A stretch of DNA of 64,000 nt, taken from positions 372,001-436,000 of the forward strand of contig NZ_JAOTPO010000003.1 in the NCBI RefSeq assembly GCF_029028005.1, in the 5' to 3' direction. Positions 17,677-28,115 of this stretch are shown piece by piece. Within the stretch, counting starts at the first letter, position 1, and every line of letters begins with the position of its first letter. The notes below the pieces were generated by a model that did not search any database, was not told where the DNA came from, and worked only from the letters and a program-made list of their open reading frames with translations. The position numbers were made by a program, and so were the translations under genes. This DNA is from Alkalihalobacterium chitinilyticum (lineage in GTDB: Bacteria > Bacillota > Bacilli > Bacillales > Bacillaceae_F).

Positions 17677-18870
17677 TTAGAAGAAGTCAATAAATCCTGT
17701 TGGCTTATTGACAATAAGTTGTTCTAGTATGGCTATTTCTTCCTGTGATCCTTTAATTTTTTGCATCTGTAATAAATTACTAGGTCGATGATAATTTAAT
17801 AGCATAGTTGTAAGGCTATTAATATTACAAATAATCCCTCGCTTAGGTTCTTGCTGGCAGGCACCTTTACTTCTCGGTTCATGCCTTTTAACATTTACTT
17901 CTTTTTCTTTAACTGTAATTTGATAAGTTGCATTATTCCAAGGACAAAATTCATCTAAAATATGTAAGAACAAATTTCCATTTGTAGCTGGTTTAAAAGG
18001 ATACTTTTTAAGAAACTTTTCAACATCTACAATTCTTGCCATAAAATATGGAACAACTTCTTTTTGAATTTTAGGATCCGGCAGCCAATAAGGGTAAGGT
18101 TCACTATCAGGAAGTTGTTGAATAATAAAATCATCAGCCATCGAATCGTGATTAGCTATAAAATTCCAAATCCCTCTTCTACTCTCTTCATCGAGAGAGA
18201 CACATTCTTTGATAGTCATTTTTCTATCTTTCACTTCATAAATGATGTAACCTTTAGGGGTACCAACAGGATCGATAAAAGCTGCTATTCTTCCTTTCTT
18301 TCGAAAAAGGACCCAATCCCTCCACCAATCATTATCCCGTAAAAGCATACCTGTATAGGATTGAACATATTTATCATAGATTTCTATTAGAGTATGAATG
18401 GAAGTATCGTCAACCTTTTTCATATGGCCAGTGACAGTTTTAAACCTGGGTAACTGCTCCCTAGTCAGTGTTAGTTTTTGGAAATCAATAAAAAGTTCCC
18501 ATCCATATTTTCTATAAAAAGGAATTGAAAATGGAAATAAATAGGACAGCACTTGCCCTTTTTCTTTCATTTCTTTTAACCCGTGTTGTAATAAATTTTT
18601 GACCAAACCACTACGTCGATATTCTGGATAAGTGGCTACCCCGGAAACTCCACCCATATCAAAAGAAACTCCATCAAGTAAGACTTTGAACGGTAAAGTT
18701 GTCATTTTCGCTAGTAACTCTCCATTAGAAAAATAGCCTAATGAATCCTCTGGACGTAATACATTGAGACGGTGTTCTCGTTCCTCACTTGTCAACGTAT
18801 ATTGAAAAGCAAATTGAGATAATTTTAAACTTTCATCGATATCATCTTTTGTGAGCTTCCTAACTTCCAT
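17677..18870 (-). CDS. Eis-like GNAT N-acetyltransferase
   Basis: 397 aa. The N-terminal GNAT domain (about 1-140) contains GGVSGVATYPEYRRSGLVKNLLQHGL, which holds the acetyl-CoA R/Q-x-x-G-x-G/A-type loop (YRRSGLV). A second GNAT-like domain and a C-terminal SCP2-like domain follow, with the protein ending in a hydrophobic FIDFF; this is the Eis/YokL-type three-domain layout. Substrates of homologues are amino groups of small molecules or peptides. It starts 1 nt after the photolyase stop, with its AAAGGAGGAG inside the photolyase end, so the two are co-transcribed. Confidence 0.88.
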   Translation of the reverse strand: MEVRKLTKDDIDESLKLSQFAFQYTLTSEEREHRLNVLRPEDSLGYFSNGELLAKMTTLPFKVLLDGVSFDMGGVSGVATYPEYRRSGLVKNLLQHGLKEMKEKGQVLSYLFPFSIPFYRKYGWELFIDFQKLTLTREQLPRFKTVTGHMKKVDDTSIHTLIEIYDKYVQSYTGMLLRDNDWWRDWVLFRKKGRIAAFIDPVGTPKGYIIYEVKDRKMTIKECVSLDEESRRGIWNFIANHDSMADDFIIQQLPDSEPYPYWLPDPKIQKEVVPYFMARIVDVEKFLKKYPFKPATNGNLFLHILDEFCPWNNATYQITVKEKEVNVKRHEPRSKGACQQEPKRGIICNINSLTTMLLNYHRPSNLLQMQKIKGSQEEIAILEQLIVNKPTGFIDFF

Positions 18871-20298
18871 CTATTCTCCTCCTTTAAATAATGCAATTGC
18901 CTTTTGCCTTTGCAGCTGATGATCTATTGTCGGTGCTGGATAATCGCTATCTATTTCAAAATTATATTTCACAGCAAGTTCCGGTGGAAGTTTCCAAGGC
19001 TCATGGATGTATTGCGCAGGCAGGTCCTTAAGTTCTGGAACATACCTCTTTATGTACTCACCTAAAGGGTCAAATCTTTCTGATTGACGGATGGGGTTAA
19101 ATACTCTAAAGTAAGGAACTGCATCAGCCCCCACAGATGCAGCCCACTGCCACCCTCCAATGTTTGTTGCTTCCTCATAATCAATAAGCATTTTCTCAAA
19201 ATATCGTTCCCCCAACCGCCAATCTAATAAATAATCTTTGGTTAAAAAAGACGCTGTAATCATTCGAAGGCGATTATGCATCCAGCCCTCTTGCCTTAGT
19301 TGTCTCATTCCAGCATCTATAATTGGGAAACCTGTCATTCCTTCTTTCCATTTATCTAATCGTTCTTGATCTGTTTCCCAGGCCAGATTACCGTATTCTT
19401 CACGTAAAGCTTGTTGTTTACTCTGTGGGTAATAATAGTAAAGCATATTATAAAATTCTCGCCATGCTAGTTCTTTTATGTATGTATGGGCTCCTTCTCC
19501 TATATCCATTTGACATTCAACGATTTTCTGATATATTGTCCTAATAGATATAACTCCTGTCTTTAAAAAAGGGGATAGCTGACTTGTTCCATACTCTGAT
19601 GGTATGTCTCTTTTTATATGATATGTATGGAAAATAGCAGTAAACCTTTCTAAACGATCAGCAGCCTCACTCTCACCAAGTGCCCCCCAACTTCGTTTTG
19701 ATTTCATAATAATATTCGAAAAATACCTTTCACCGTTTGGATCGATACTGCTGTCCATTGGATAATAATATTCCTGTAGTTCATTTAGGCTTATTTGCAG
19801 CGGTGCAGGTTTTGCTATTTTAGACCAAGTTCGAAAGTAAGGAGTAAACACCTTATAGGGTTGCCCATCTGCTTTCACTACTTGTGTTGCTGACGTTAAG
19901 TGCGTATCTAAAAAAGAAGTTGCTGATATTCCTCGTTCAGCAAGTCGTTTTCTCACCACATCATCTCTAATTTTTCCACTTCCGACTTCATCTTGGTTGA
20001 AGTATATTGCCGTTAATTCAGGGATGGCCTCCAAAGTTTTCTTTATAAATTCATCGACAGTCCCATAAATGATATGTAATCGAATTCCTGCCTCTGCACA
20101 TTTTTCTTTAAATTCATAAACGGTTTGGAAAAAGTAATCATGATGAGGACATATTTCTTCTGAAAACTTTGGATCTAAATGAAATAAAGCAACCCACTTT
20201 CCACCTGATTTCTTAGAGCGTTCTAAACATTGAAAAAGTGCGGTTTGGTCATTCAATCTAAAGTCTCTTCTAAACCAAACACCTACTACTTCCGACAT
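18871..20298 (-). CDS. phr: Deoxyribodipyrimidine photolyase (class I CPD)
   Basis: 475 aa. The N-terminal antenna-binding domain starts VGVWFRRDFRLNDQTAL. The C-terminal FAD domain has ELAWREFYNMLYYYYP, GFPIIDAGMRQLRQEGWMHNRLRMITASFL, DYLLDWRLGERYFEKMLIDYEEATNIGGWQWAAS and PYFRVFNP, all family signatures. The conserved Trp residues of the electron-transfer chain are present. It repairs UV-induced cyclobutane dimers with blue light. It is translated just before the Eis-like acetyltransferase. Confidence 0.95.
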   Translation of the reverse strand: MSEVVGVWFRRDFRLNDQTALFQCLERSKKSGGKWVALFHLDPKFSEEICPHHDYFFQTVYEFKEKCAEAGIRLHIIYGTVDEFIKKTLEAIPELTAIYFNQDEVGSGKIRDDVVRKRLAERGISATSFLDTHLTSATQVVKADGQPYKVFTPYFRTWSKIAKPAPLQISLNELQEYYYPMDSSIDPNGERYFSNIIMKSKRSWGALGESEAADRLERFTAIFHTYHIKRDIPSEYGTSQLSPFLKTGVISIRTIYQKIVECQMDIGEGAHTYIKELAWREFYNMLYYYYPQSKQQALREEYGNLAWETDQERLDKWKEGMTGFPIIDAGMRQLRQEGWMHNRLRMITASFLTKDYLLDWRLGERYFEKMLIDYEEATNIGGWQWAASVGADAVPYFRVFNPIRQSERFDPLGEYIKRYVPELKDLPAQYIHEPWKLPPELAVKYNFEIDSDYPAPTIDHQLQRQKAIALFKGGE

Positions 20299-20550
20299 GG
20301 AATTTCACCTCAAATCAGCTGATCTATTCAATCTATTTTAATTGTATTCCTAACCAGTTTTTACTATTTTAAGGGGAGTTTTACGGTGTGAAACTCCTCT
20401 TGCAACCCATTTTACAAGTTCGAGGAAGTTTCTAGTTATAAAACTCAACTTGTATCAATATTTAATTTTTCGGGATCAATTAAAGTCTTGAGAGCTTACA
20501 ATTAAATAACAAACCTCGTATCTCCTACATCTCCTGTTAGCAAAACAGTA
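20299..20550. other. Intergenic region upstream of phr
   Basis: Non-coding stretch between the phr start and the pycA terminator. I see no RNA gene or clear operator, and no promoter I could defend. A loosely repeated AAACTCCTCTTGCAAC / AAACTCAACTTGTATC pair (20391-20406 and 20442-20457) is present without a clear role. Confidence 0.4.
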
Positions 20551-20645
20551 AAAAAGGCTGACCTAGCAGCCAACACCTTCTTCATAATAACCGGATAGAC
20601 CAGAAATTACAAAGAAGGTGAATGCATGCATAAGTCAGCCTTTTA
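20551..20645 (-). terminator. Long bipartite terminator of pycA
   Basis: The outer stem AAAAAGGCTGAC / GTCAGCCTTTT and an inner stem CACCTTCTT / AAGAAGGTG (20574-20582 and 20612-20620) form one extended hairpin just beyond pycA, with T-runs on the minus strand. It is unusually long for an intrinsic terminator. Confidence 0.8.
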
Positions 20646-20656
20646 TTTTCTATTTG

Positions 20657-23600
20657 TTACTTTGATAGTTCAATCAATAAATCACCGGTTTGGATGGCTT
20701 CACCATTTTTAACATACACATCAACGATTTCTCCATCAAATGGTGCTTGAACCGTTGTTTCCATCTTCATAGCCTCCGTGATCATTAGGTGATCACCTTT
20801 TTTGACTTTATCCCCTTTTGTTACTAACGTTTTCACGACAGTACCTGGCATTGAAGCGCCAATTTGATTCGGATTTCCTTTATCAACTTTTGGACGAACG
20901 ACTACAGATGTTTTTACACTTTGATCTTTTATCAACACTTCACGCGGTTGACCATTTAATTCAAAGTATACGATTCGTGTTCCATCATCTTGCGGTTTAG
21001 AAATTGAAACAAGTTTTACAATTAGTGTCTTACCTTGTTCAATTTCAACTTCGATCTCTTCCCCTAAACGTAAGCCATAGAAGAATGTCGGCGTATCTAA
21101 TACAGATACATCACCAAACTGCTGACTGAATCTCTCATATTCCATGAAAACTTTTGGATACAGGGCATAAGAGATAGCGTCAAAATCTGTTACTTGGCGA
21201 CCGATTTCATTAAATAATGTTTCTTTTATTTTCGCAAAATCGACCGGTTCCATTAACTCTCCAGGACGACAAGTTATTGCTTCTCTTCCTTTTAGAATGA
21301 TATCTTGTAATTTCTTTGGAAAACCTAGATATGGTTGACCCAAGTGGCCTTGGAAGAATTCTACGACCGAATCAGGGAAATCAAGTGAAGCCCCTCGCTC
21401 GTATACATCTTCTTCTGTTAAATTGTTCTGAACCATATATAGAGCCATATCACCAACGACTTTAGAAGATGGTGTTACTTTAACAACATCACCGAACATA
21501 TCATTTACTGTTCGATACATTTTCTTAACTTCATCCCAACGGTTTTTCAAGCCAACAGCCTTCGCTTGTTGTTGTAAATTACTATATTGACCACCAGGCA
21601 TTTCATGCTCGTATACTTCAGTATGCGGTGCATTCATACCACTTTCAAAGCCACTGTAATACTTTCTAGTCCCTTCCCAGAACTCACTTAGCTTTTCAAG
21701 TGACTCAATATTTACATTCGGCTGTCTGTCAGAACCTGTTAGAGAGTAGTATAAGCTATTCGCACTCGGCTGTGACGTTAACCCAGCCATAGAGCTAATC
21801 GCAACATCAACGATATCTACACCTGCTTCAATTGCACGCGAGTACGTATATACCCCGTTCCCACTCGTATCATGTGTATGAAGGTGAATTGGGATATCAA
21901 CTGACTCTTTCAATGTAGAAATTAATTGATACGCAGCTTCCGGTTTTAATAAACCAGCCATGTCTTTAATTCCTAAAATGTGAGCTCCTGATTGTTCTAA
22001 CTCTTTCGCTATGTTTGTATAGTAGGTTAAGTCATACTTTGTTCTTGATGAGTCTAAAATATCACCTGTGTAACAAATTGTTGCTTCCGCAATTTTCCCT
22101 GAGTCTCTTACAGCATCAATTGCAAGTCTCATTCCTTCTACCCAGTTCAAACTATCAAAAATTCGGAAAACGTCAATGCCTGCGTTTGCAGATTTATCTA
22201 CGAATTCACGAATTAAATTGTCAGGGTAATTTGTATAGCCTACTGCATTTGATGCACGCAGAAGCATCTGTAATAGAACATTCGGCATTTGTTTTCTTAA
22301 GGTTAATAGACGCTCCCATGGGTCTTCGTGTAAGAAACGCATTGCAACATCATATGTTGCCCCGCCCCACATCTCAGCAGAGAATAAATTAGGTACTAAC
22401 CTTGCTGTCGGTTCTGCAATTTTCTTTAAATCATGCGTACGAACCCGAGTAGCTAATAAAGACTGATGAGCATCTCGGAACGTTGTATCAGTTAAGAGAA
22501 CTTCTTTCTGCTCTTTTACCCACTTAGCCAGCCCTTCAGCTCCTCGTTCATCTAAAATTTGCTTTGTACCAGACGGCATAGGCTCTGAGTATTTAACAGA
22601 AGGAACACTTGGTTGATCAAACACTGGTTTCTTCTCTTTTTCTAACCCCGGATAACCATTGACAATTGTTTCTCCAATGAACGTTAACATTTTCGTTCCA
22701 CGGTCTTTTCGTACAGGGAACACAAATAGTTCTGGAGTCGAGTCAATAAAAGAAGTATTATATTCACCTGAGATGAAATTTTCATGTTGAACTACATTCT
22801 CTAGGAATGGAATATTTGTAATGATTCCACGGATACGAAACTCTCTTAAGTTCCTTAGCATCTTAGCAGCTGCTTGTTCAAATGTAAGTGCCCAAGTTGA
22901 AACCTTAACCAGTAAGGAATCATAATAAGGTGTGATAACAGCTCCTTGGAAGCCATTCCCTGCATCTAAACGTACCCCGAATCCACCACCTGAACGGTAA
23001 GCGTTAATACGCCCTGTATCAGGCATAAAATTATTACTAGGGTCTTCCGTTGTTACACGAGACTGAATAGCAAAACCATTACAAACAATTTTTTCTTGTG
23101 TCGGGATGCCTAATTTAGCTCCATGTAATTGTTCACCATCGGCAATTAAAATTTGAGATTGAACAATATCTATTCCAGTTACCATCTCTGTAATTGTATG
23201 TTCTACTTGAACACGAGGATTGACTTCAATAAAATAGAATTGCCCATTTTCACTTACAAGAAACTCTACTGTTCCCGCATTGACGTAATTTACATTTTTC
23301 GTAAGCTGAACAGCAGCATCACAAATCTCTTCACGTAATTGTTCACCAATTGAAACACTTGGTGCTACTTCTACTACTTTTTGATGACGACGTTGTACGG
23401 AACAATCACGTTCATAAAGATGAACGATATTACCATGTGTATCAGCAAGAATTTGAACTTCAATATGTTTTGGATTTTCTACAAATTTTTCAACATATAC
23501 TTGGTCATTTCCAAAAGCTGACTTAGCTTCTGATTTTGCACGGTCATAGGCCTCTCTTAATTCGCCTTCAGTACGGACAATACGCATCCCGCGACCTCCA

Positions 23601-24106
23601 CCGCCTAATGCAGCTTTAATAATAAAAGGATACCCATGTTTACCTGCAAATTCCTCGACTTCCTCTACACTTTCTACAGGTCCATCGCTACCTGGGATAA
23701 CAGGAATATTTGCTAGAATAGCTTGCTGACGTGCTTGTACTTTATCACCAAACATCATAAGATGCTCTTGTTTTGGTCCGATAAAAATAATGCCTTCTTC
23801 ATCACATCGCTTTGCAAATTCAAGATTCTCAGATAGAAAACCATAACCTGGGTGTATTGCATCAACACCATTACGTTTTGCAATCTCAATTATTCCTTCA
23901 ATGTCAAGGTAGGCATCAATTGGCTTTTTACCTTCTCCTACGAGGTAGGCTTCATCAGCTTTATAGCGATGAAAAGACCCTGTATCCTCCTTTGAGTAAA
24001 TAGCAACCGTACGAATATGTAATTCAGTACACGCTCGAAAAATTCGAATTGCAATTTCTCCACGATTTGCTACTAGTACCTTCTTAATGTTCTTTAAACT
24101 GTTCAT
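20657..24106 (-). CDS. pycA: Pyruvate carboxylase
   Basis: 1149 aa, full length. The biotin carboxylase domain (about 7-455) starts KVLVANRGEIAIRIFRAC and has the ATP-grasp loop GGGGRGMRI and EVNPRVQVEHT. The carboxyltransferase domain (about 530-800) has TDTTFRDAHQSLLATRVRT and the metal-site HLHTHDTSGN. The allosteric/PC domain follows. The C-terminal biotinyl domain has EAMKMET, with Lys1114 as the biotin site. It makes oxaloacetate from pyruvate, feeding the TCA cycle and gluconeogenesis. CCAAGGGGG precedes the ATG. In B. subtilis ftsW lies between ylaN and pycA; it is absent from this gap. Confidence 0.97.
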   Translation of the reverse strand: MNSLKNIKKVLVANRGEIAIRIFRACTELHIRTVAIYSKEDTGSFHRYKADEAYLVGEGKKPIDAYLDIEGIIEIAKRNGVDAIHPGYGFLSENLEFAKRCDEEGIIFIGPKQEHLMMFGDKVQARQQAILANIPVIPGSDGPVESVEEVEEFAGKHGYPFIIKAALGGGGRGMRIVRTEGELREAYDRAKSEAKSAFGNDQVYVEKFVENPKHIEVQILADTHGNIVHLYERDCSVQRRHQKVVEVAPSVSIGEQLREEICDAAVQLTKNVNYVNAGTVEFLVSENGQFYFIEVNPRVQVEHTITEMVTGIDIVQSQILIADGEQLHGAKLGIPTQEKIVCNGFAIQSRVTTEDPSNNFMPDTGRINAYRSGGGFGVRLDAGNGFQGAVITPYYDSLLVKVSTWALTFEQAAAKMLRNLREFRIRGIITNIPFLENVVQHENFISGEYNTSFIDSTPELFVFPVRKDRGTKMLTFIGETIVNGYPGLEKEKKPVFDQPSVPSVKYSEPMPSGTKQILDERGAEGLAKWVKEQKEVLLTDTTFRDAHQSLLATRVRTHDLKKIAEPTARLVPNLFSAEMWGGATYDVAMRFLHEDPWERLLTLRKQMPNVLLQMLLRASNAVGYTNYPDNLIREFVDKSANAGIDVFRIFDSLNWVEGMRLAIDAVRDSGKIAEATICYTGDILDSSRTKYDLTYYTNIAKELEQSGAHILGIKDMAGLLKPEAAYQLISTLKESVDIPIHLHTHDTSGNGVYTYSRAIEAGVDIVDVAISSMAGLTSQPSANSLYYSLTGSDRQPNVNIESLEKLSEFWEGTRKYYSGFESGMNAPHTEVYEHEMPGGQYSNLQQQAKAVGLKNRWDEVKKMYRTVNDMFGDVVKVTPSSKVVGDMALYMVQNNLTEEDVYERGASLDFPDSVVEFFQGHLGQPYLGFPKKLQDIILKGREAITCRPGELMEPVDFAKIKETLFNEIGRQVTDFDAISYALYPKVFMEYERFSQQFGDVSVLDTPTFFYGLRLGEEIEVEIEQGKTLIVKLVSISKPQDDGTRIVYFELNGQPREVLIKDQSVKTSVVVRPKVDKGNPNQIGASMPGTVVKTLVTKGDKVKKGDHLMITEAMKMETTVQAPFDGEIVDVYVKNGEAIQTGDLLIELSK

Positions 24107-24440
24107 ATAAACCCCCTTGGAAAAATGAAAGAATATTCAGTTTTATTTTTACTATTTTAAAAAGGTTTTCAGTATAAAGCAAGAAGAAAGTTCACGTTCA
24201 CAACTTCTTCAAACGTCTGATAACCAGATGACGAACTCAATTTCAGTATATAACTTGTATTCATATCTTTCAAACAATTTTTATTATTGTATCATACTTT
24301 GACTATCATGCATTCTTCTATCTAAATAACTTTTTAGCTATATTATTACTTATCTTGAATATGTAAATTGCAACATTAACATCATACGTAGGTTTATGAT
24401 TTCTAACAACAATACACTCGAAAATTACAAAATAAAAAAG
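24107..24440. other. Intergenic region upstream of pycA
   Basis: About 330 nt of AT-rich non-coding DNA between the pycA start and the ylaN terminator. It must hold the pycA promoter. I see no riboswitch, RNA gene or conserved ORF. This is where ftsW would be expected by B. subtilis synteny. Confidence 0.45.
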
Positions 24441-24547
24441 GAGACTGACTCTGTGAGTGTCAAGCGCCTCGCGCGAAACATAGAGCTACCCATTAGCTAC
24501 TACTTCCACAATTGAGGTACCTGACACTTACCTAGAGCCAGCCTCTC
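24441..24547 (-). terminator. Long bipartite terminator of ylaN
   Basis: In the minus-strand RNA, GAGGCTGGCTCT pairs completely with AGAGTCAGTCTC using two G-U pairs. An inner stem pairs AAGTGTCAGGTACCTC with GAGGCGCTTGACACT. Six T follow. The wobble pairs show it is built for the minus strand. It carries the GGTACCTGACAC motif seen in other terminators here. Confidence 0.8.
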
Positions 24548-24549
24548 TA

Positions 24550-24828
24550 TTATTTCTCATTCGTTGTTGCTTCATGTAATGCAGCAAGTCGCCGTTCTAA
24601 GTCAGATAAAAGTTGCTTGCCTGTATCTTCATCAATTAATTCTAAGCGGATAGCAAAATCAATTTCTCTTGAAAGTCCAAACATTTGTGTATCTAAAACT
24701 TCCTCATAAAGAGGACATTGGGGCATTGTTAGATTTTCCATCTGTACTTCTATGAGTTTTTGGATTTTTTCTGCATCCGATTTAAGAAGGGCATATGCTT
24801 TTTCGCTATGTCCTGTCATCGTCTCCAT
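24550..24828 (-). CDS. ylaN: YlaN (DUF1507), iron-homeostasis protein
   Basis: 92 aa. The middle is nearly identical to B. subtilis Yla[21 protein letters not shown] followed by [15 protein letters not shown]. YlaN is a small helical protein, essential in some conditions; recent work links it to iron homeostasis through Fur. ATG 24828 has AAGGAGGGA about 10 nt upstream, a slightly long spacing. Its terminator is at 24441-24547. Confidence 0.93.
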   Translation of the reverse strand: METMTGHSEKAYALLKSDAEKIQKLIEVQMENLTMPQCPLYEEVLDTQMFGLSREIDFAIRLELIDEDTGKQLLSDLERRLAALHEATTNEK

Positions 24829-24957
24829 AGAACGTTGGTCCCTCCTTTAAATAAAACTCTTAGGGTCGTTTTTAGTAACTTACCACTAATACTATATTCT
24901 AAATAAAAAAAATGCAATGTTTTTAATCAGTTAATATAGAAGTAAATTAAGCTAGAA

Positions 24958-25887
24958 TTAAAAAATACTTAAATTATATTGTTTTGAAAGCAACTCTAAA
25001 AGTCTTAAACCACCGATACTATTTCCTTTTTCATCTAGTGCCGGACCATAAATTCCAATCCCAACTCCATGCGGCACAGAACCAAGAATACCACCCGACA
25101 CTCCACTTTTAGCTGGAATTCCAACTTTTATAGCAAATTCTCCAGAAGCATTGTACATACCGCATGTTACCATAAACGTCTTCACAATTCTCGCTATTTC
25201 AAGTGGAATAACCGTTTGGTCTGAATTTGGATCTCTTCCCTCATTTCCAATAATGTAACCTAACTTTGCTAAATCATTACAATTCATCTCTATTGCACAA
25301 TGTTTCGTATATAGATTGATTAGCATTTCAATATTAGACTCGATAACGCCATGTTGTCTCATAAAATAGCATAGTGAGCGATTTAAGTCAGCGGTCTCAA
25401 ATTCGGATTGAGCAACTACAGGATTGTAAGAGATATTCTCATTTCCTGTTAGCTGCCGGATAAATTTAAGTAATCTTTCTAACTTATCTTCTACAGTATT
25501 TCCTACTAACATATCTGTAACAGCTAATGCACCTGCATTGATCATTGGATTAAGAGGTTTAGACGGGACACTTGTTTCTAATTTAGAAATTGAGTTAAAA
25601 GGATCACCAGTAGGTTCCATTCCCACTCTTTGAAAAACGTAGTCAGTCCCTCGGTCCATAAGGGCCAATGCTAAAGTTAACACTTTTGATATACTCTGCA
25701 ACGTAAATCGCTCTTCAATATTGCCTGCATACATACATTCCTGTTCTCCTGTATATATAGCTACCGCCAATGTAGATGGATCAGCTTCACCCAACGCTGG
25801 TATGTAGTCCGCTACTTTTCCTTTATGAGTTAACCGATTGGCCTCTTCGACCATTTTTATTAAATCTTCTTGTTTATAACAACTCAC
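24958..25887 (-). CDS. glsA: Glutaminase (YlaM/GlsA type)
   Basis: 309 aa from GTG 25887, exactly the length of B. subtilis YlaM. It is a serine beta-lactamase-fold glutaminase: [16 protein letters not shown] holds the catalytic Ser-x-x-Lys. [45 protein letters not shown] and [14 protein letters not shown] are family motifs. It converts glutamine to glutamate and ammonia. The frame extends upstream to 26013, but AAGGAGTGG lies 6 nt before the GTG and the longer version would run into the divergent gene. Confidence 0.93.
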   Translation of the reverse strand: MSCYKQEDLIKMVEEANRLTHKGKVADYIPALGEADPSTLAVAIYTGEQECMYAGNIEERFTLQSISKVLTLALALMDRGTDYVFQRVGMEPTGDPFNSISKLETSVPSKPLNPMINAGALAVTDMLVGNTVEDKLERLLKFIRQLTGNENISYNPVVAQSEFETADLNRSLCYFMRQHGVIESNIEMLINLYTKHCAIEMNCNDLAKLGYIIGNEGRDPNSDQTVIPLEIARIVKTFMVTCGMYNASGEFAIKVGIPAKSGVSGGILGSVPHGVGIGIYGPALDEKGNSIGGLRLLELLSKQYNLSIF

Positions 25888-25974
25888 TAGTTCCACTCCT
25901 TTTTTCACTGCAATGTGACAAATTGCAACTGTCGCTTTATACTTAGGATAGTCAAAAGCACAAGGAGGATACAT

Positions 25975-26478
25975 ATGGAATTTGTAGTATTTATCACCGG
26001 TAAAGTTTCTCATCCTTTAACAATTGACCCTTCGGTTTGGATTTTTGATGAGAGAAAGGTCGATTTAAATACATACTTTGATCTGCCAAAAGATGAGGAA
26101 GATGAACTTACAAAGTATACGAAAGCGATCTCAAAGCAATGGGATAAAGAAATTACAGAAGGCTCTGAACCCCCAAAACCGACAAATGATAATGTTATCA
26201 AATATAAACGTCAAGAACTTGAAAATGGTACATTTGGCATGCCATTTCTTCCATTTATTATGAATGCACAACCAGATGAAGTTGTTTCAGAAGTAATTGT
26301 TGAATCTCACGATGGAAGAAAAGAAATTTTTTCTCTTGATGTGGCCAAGCAGTTTATTTTACAATTTTCACAAGTTGGTAAACCATTAAAAGAGGATGGC
26401 CCTGTACACATCCTGTTCGGTGATGGTTCAAACCGTAATAATCCTATAAAAAATATTAAACAATTTACATTGAAATAA
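25975..26478 (+). CDS. ylaL: YlaL-like conserved protein
   Basis: 167 aa, starting at ATG 25975 behind CAAGGAGG. It begins [20 protein letters not shown] with [10 protein letters not shown], which matches the YlaL family next to phoH in Bacillus. Database labels for such proteins vary and none is experimentally based as far as I know. There is no signal peptide. A conserved acidic/helical segment ([21 protein letters not shown]) and a C-terminal [11 protein letters not shown] are visible. It is divergent from glsA (87 nt) and convergent with phoH. Confidence 0.8.
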   Translation: MEFVVFITGKVSHPLTIDPSVWIFDERKVDLNTYFDLPKDEEDELTKYTKAISKQWDKEITEGSEPPKPTNDNVIKYKRQELENGTFGMPFLPFIMNAQPDEVVSEVIVESHDGRKEIFSLDVAKQFILQFSQVGKPLKEDGPVHILFGDGSNRNNPIKNIKQFTLK

Positions 26479-26498
26479 GGCTGACAGTTGTCAGCCTT
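26477..26498. terminator. Bidirectional terminator ylaL/phoH
   Basis: A 10-bp perfect stem (AAGGCTGACA / TGTCAGCCTT, loop GT) lies between the convergent genes. The U-tract is poor. Confidence 0.65.
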
Positions 26499-26518
26499 AT
26501 CCTAACTATATTCATCAA

Positions 26519-27847
26519 TTAGAGTAAATCAGCTGCAAGCTGTGCTAATCCTGAACGCTCACCTTTTTGCAGTTTTACATGTCCACTTATCGTTTGATCC
26601 TTGAACTTCTCAACAACATACGTTAATCCATTATTGTATTCATCTAAATATGGATGATCAATTTGTTTTGGGTCACCCATTAAAACAATTTTACTTCTTT
26701 CGCCTACGCGAGTAAGGATTGTTTTTACTTCGTGCTTTGTCAAGTTTTGCGCTTCATCAATTATGATATATTGATCAGGAATACTTCTTCCTCTAATATA
26801 CGTTAATGCCTCTACTTGAATAGAACCCATTCCAGCTAATATCTGATCTAACTCTCCAGGCTTCTTTGTATTAAAAAGATATTCTAAATTATCATAAATC
26901 GGTTGCATCCACGGTCGAAGTTTTTCTTCTTTTTCTCCTGGTAAATACCCAATATCTTTTCCTACCGGAATGACAGGTCGAGCTACCAATAGCTTTTTAT
27001 ATAGGCCTAAGTCTTCTGTTTGAAGTAAGCCAGCCGCTAAAGATAATAACGTTTTCCCTGTACCAGCTTTCCCGATTAATGTTACTAGGGGAATATCTTG
27101 TCTAAGAAGAAGCTCAAGAGCCATTCTTTGTTGTACATTTCTTGCTTTTATCCCCCAAACTTGGTCGGGTTCAATTTGAAATGGTTTTACTTTTTTTCCA
27201 TCAGGTTCAACTTTTCCTATCGCTGAACTGGAACCTCCGAGCGCATCTTTCATAATAATAAATTGGTGAGGATAAAAGGGGTGCTTGGCTAATTCAGAAA
27301 TCGCAATTTCATTATCAACAAAAAACTGGTTAACAACATCTTTATCAACATAAACTTCAACATAACCAGGATATACGTCATTAAACTGAATGACCCGGTC
27401 ACTCAAATAATCTTCAGAAGGTATTTTCAATGCATCAGCTTTCACACGCACTAATGCATCTTTACTTACAAGTACCACTTCTCTGCCAAACTCTTTTTCC
27501 TGTTCTTCAAGCATTAAATTAAGAGCAACAGCGATAATCCGATTATCATTTGTCATTTCTGCAAATAAGTCTTTTAATTTTGAAAAAGAGCGATGATTTA
27601 ATTCAACTCTTACGGTACCACCCGTCTCAATAGCAACTCCTTCATGTAATTTCCCTTTTCCTCTTAGGCTGTCCATCATCTTAGAAAATTGCCTAGCATT
27701 TCGGCCAATTTCATCCATGTAACGCTTCTTTGAATCTACTTCCTCTAAAACAACGGCTGGAATGACTACTTCATTGTCTTCAAAAGCATAAATTGCACGA
27801 GGATCTTGTAGTAATACATTCGTATCCAAGACGTAAACTTTATTCAA
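26519..27847 (-). CDS. phoH: PhoH2-type PIN-PhoH ATPase (YlaK)
   Basis: 442 aa. The N-terminal PIN domain (about 1-135) has VYVLDTNVLLQDP with the first acidic residue of the nuclease site and further Asp/Glu in NDNRIIAVALNL. The C-terminal PhoH P-loop ATPase (about 230-440) has Walker A LIGKAGTGKT and Walker B YIIIDEAQN, with GERSKIVLMGDPKQID as sensor. PhoH2 proteins are RNA-unwinding ribonucleases. Position matches B. subtilis ylaK. Confidence 0.93.
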   Translation of the reverse strand: MNKVYVLDTNVLLQDPRAIYAFEDNEVVIPAVVLEEVDSKKRYMDEIGRNARQFSKMMDSLRGKGKLHEGVAIETGGTVRVELNHRSFSKLKDLFAEMTNDNRIIAVALNLMLEEQEKEFGREVVLVSKDALVRVKADALKIPSEDYLSDRVIQFNDVYPGYVEVYVDKDVVNQFFVDNEIAISELAKHPFYPHQFIIMKDALGGSSSAIGKVEPDGKKVKPFQIEPDQVWGIKARNVQQRMALELLLRQDIPLVTLIGKAGTGKTLLSLAAGLLQTEDLGLYKKLLVARPVIPVGKDIGYLPGEKEEKLRPWMQPIYDNLEYLFNTKKPGELDQILAGMGSIQVEALTYIRGRSIPDQYIIIDEAQNLTKHEVKTILTRVGERSKIVLMGDPKQIDHPYLDEYNNGLTYVVEKFKDQTISGHVKLQKGERSGLAQLAADLL

Positions 27848-28115
27848 TATTTGCGCCTCCTGACTAAAAGTTCATTTGTCAACATTTCTTATAATCATTC
27901 TATGCACATTCGAATGAATTCGTTATCTAAGCAGACATGGCTTATAGTATAGATGTATGATAAACGGGCCCAAGATAGAAGAAAATTCAATTAATGATAC
28001 CGAAATTTCTTAGACATGTTTTTTCGTTATTGAGAATAGGCTTTCAATAATAAAATTTAATCTATTCCGTCACATTTCCTCTAAATTAACAATTAATTAT
28101 TAAAATCTTTACAAA

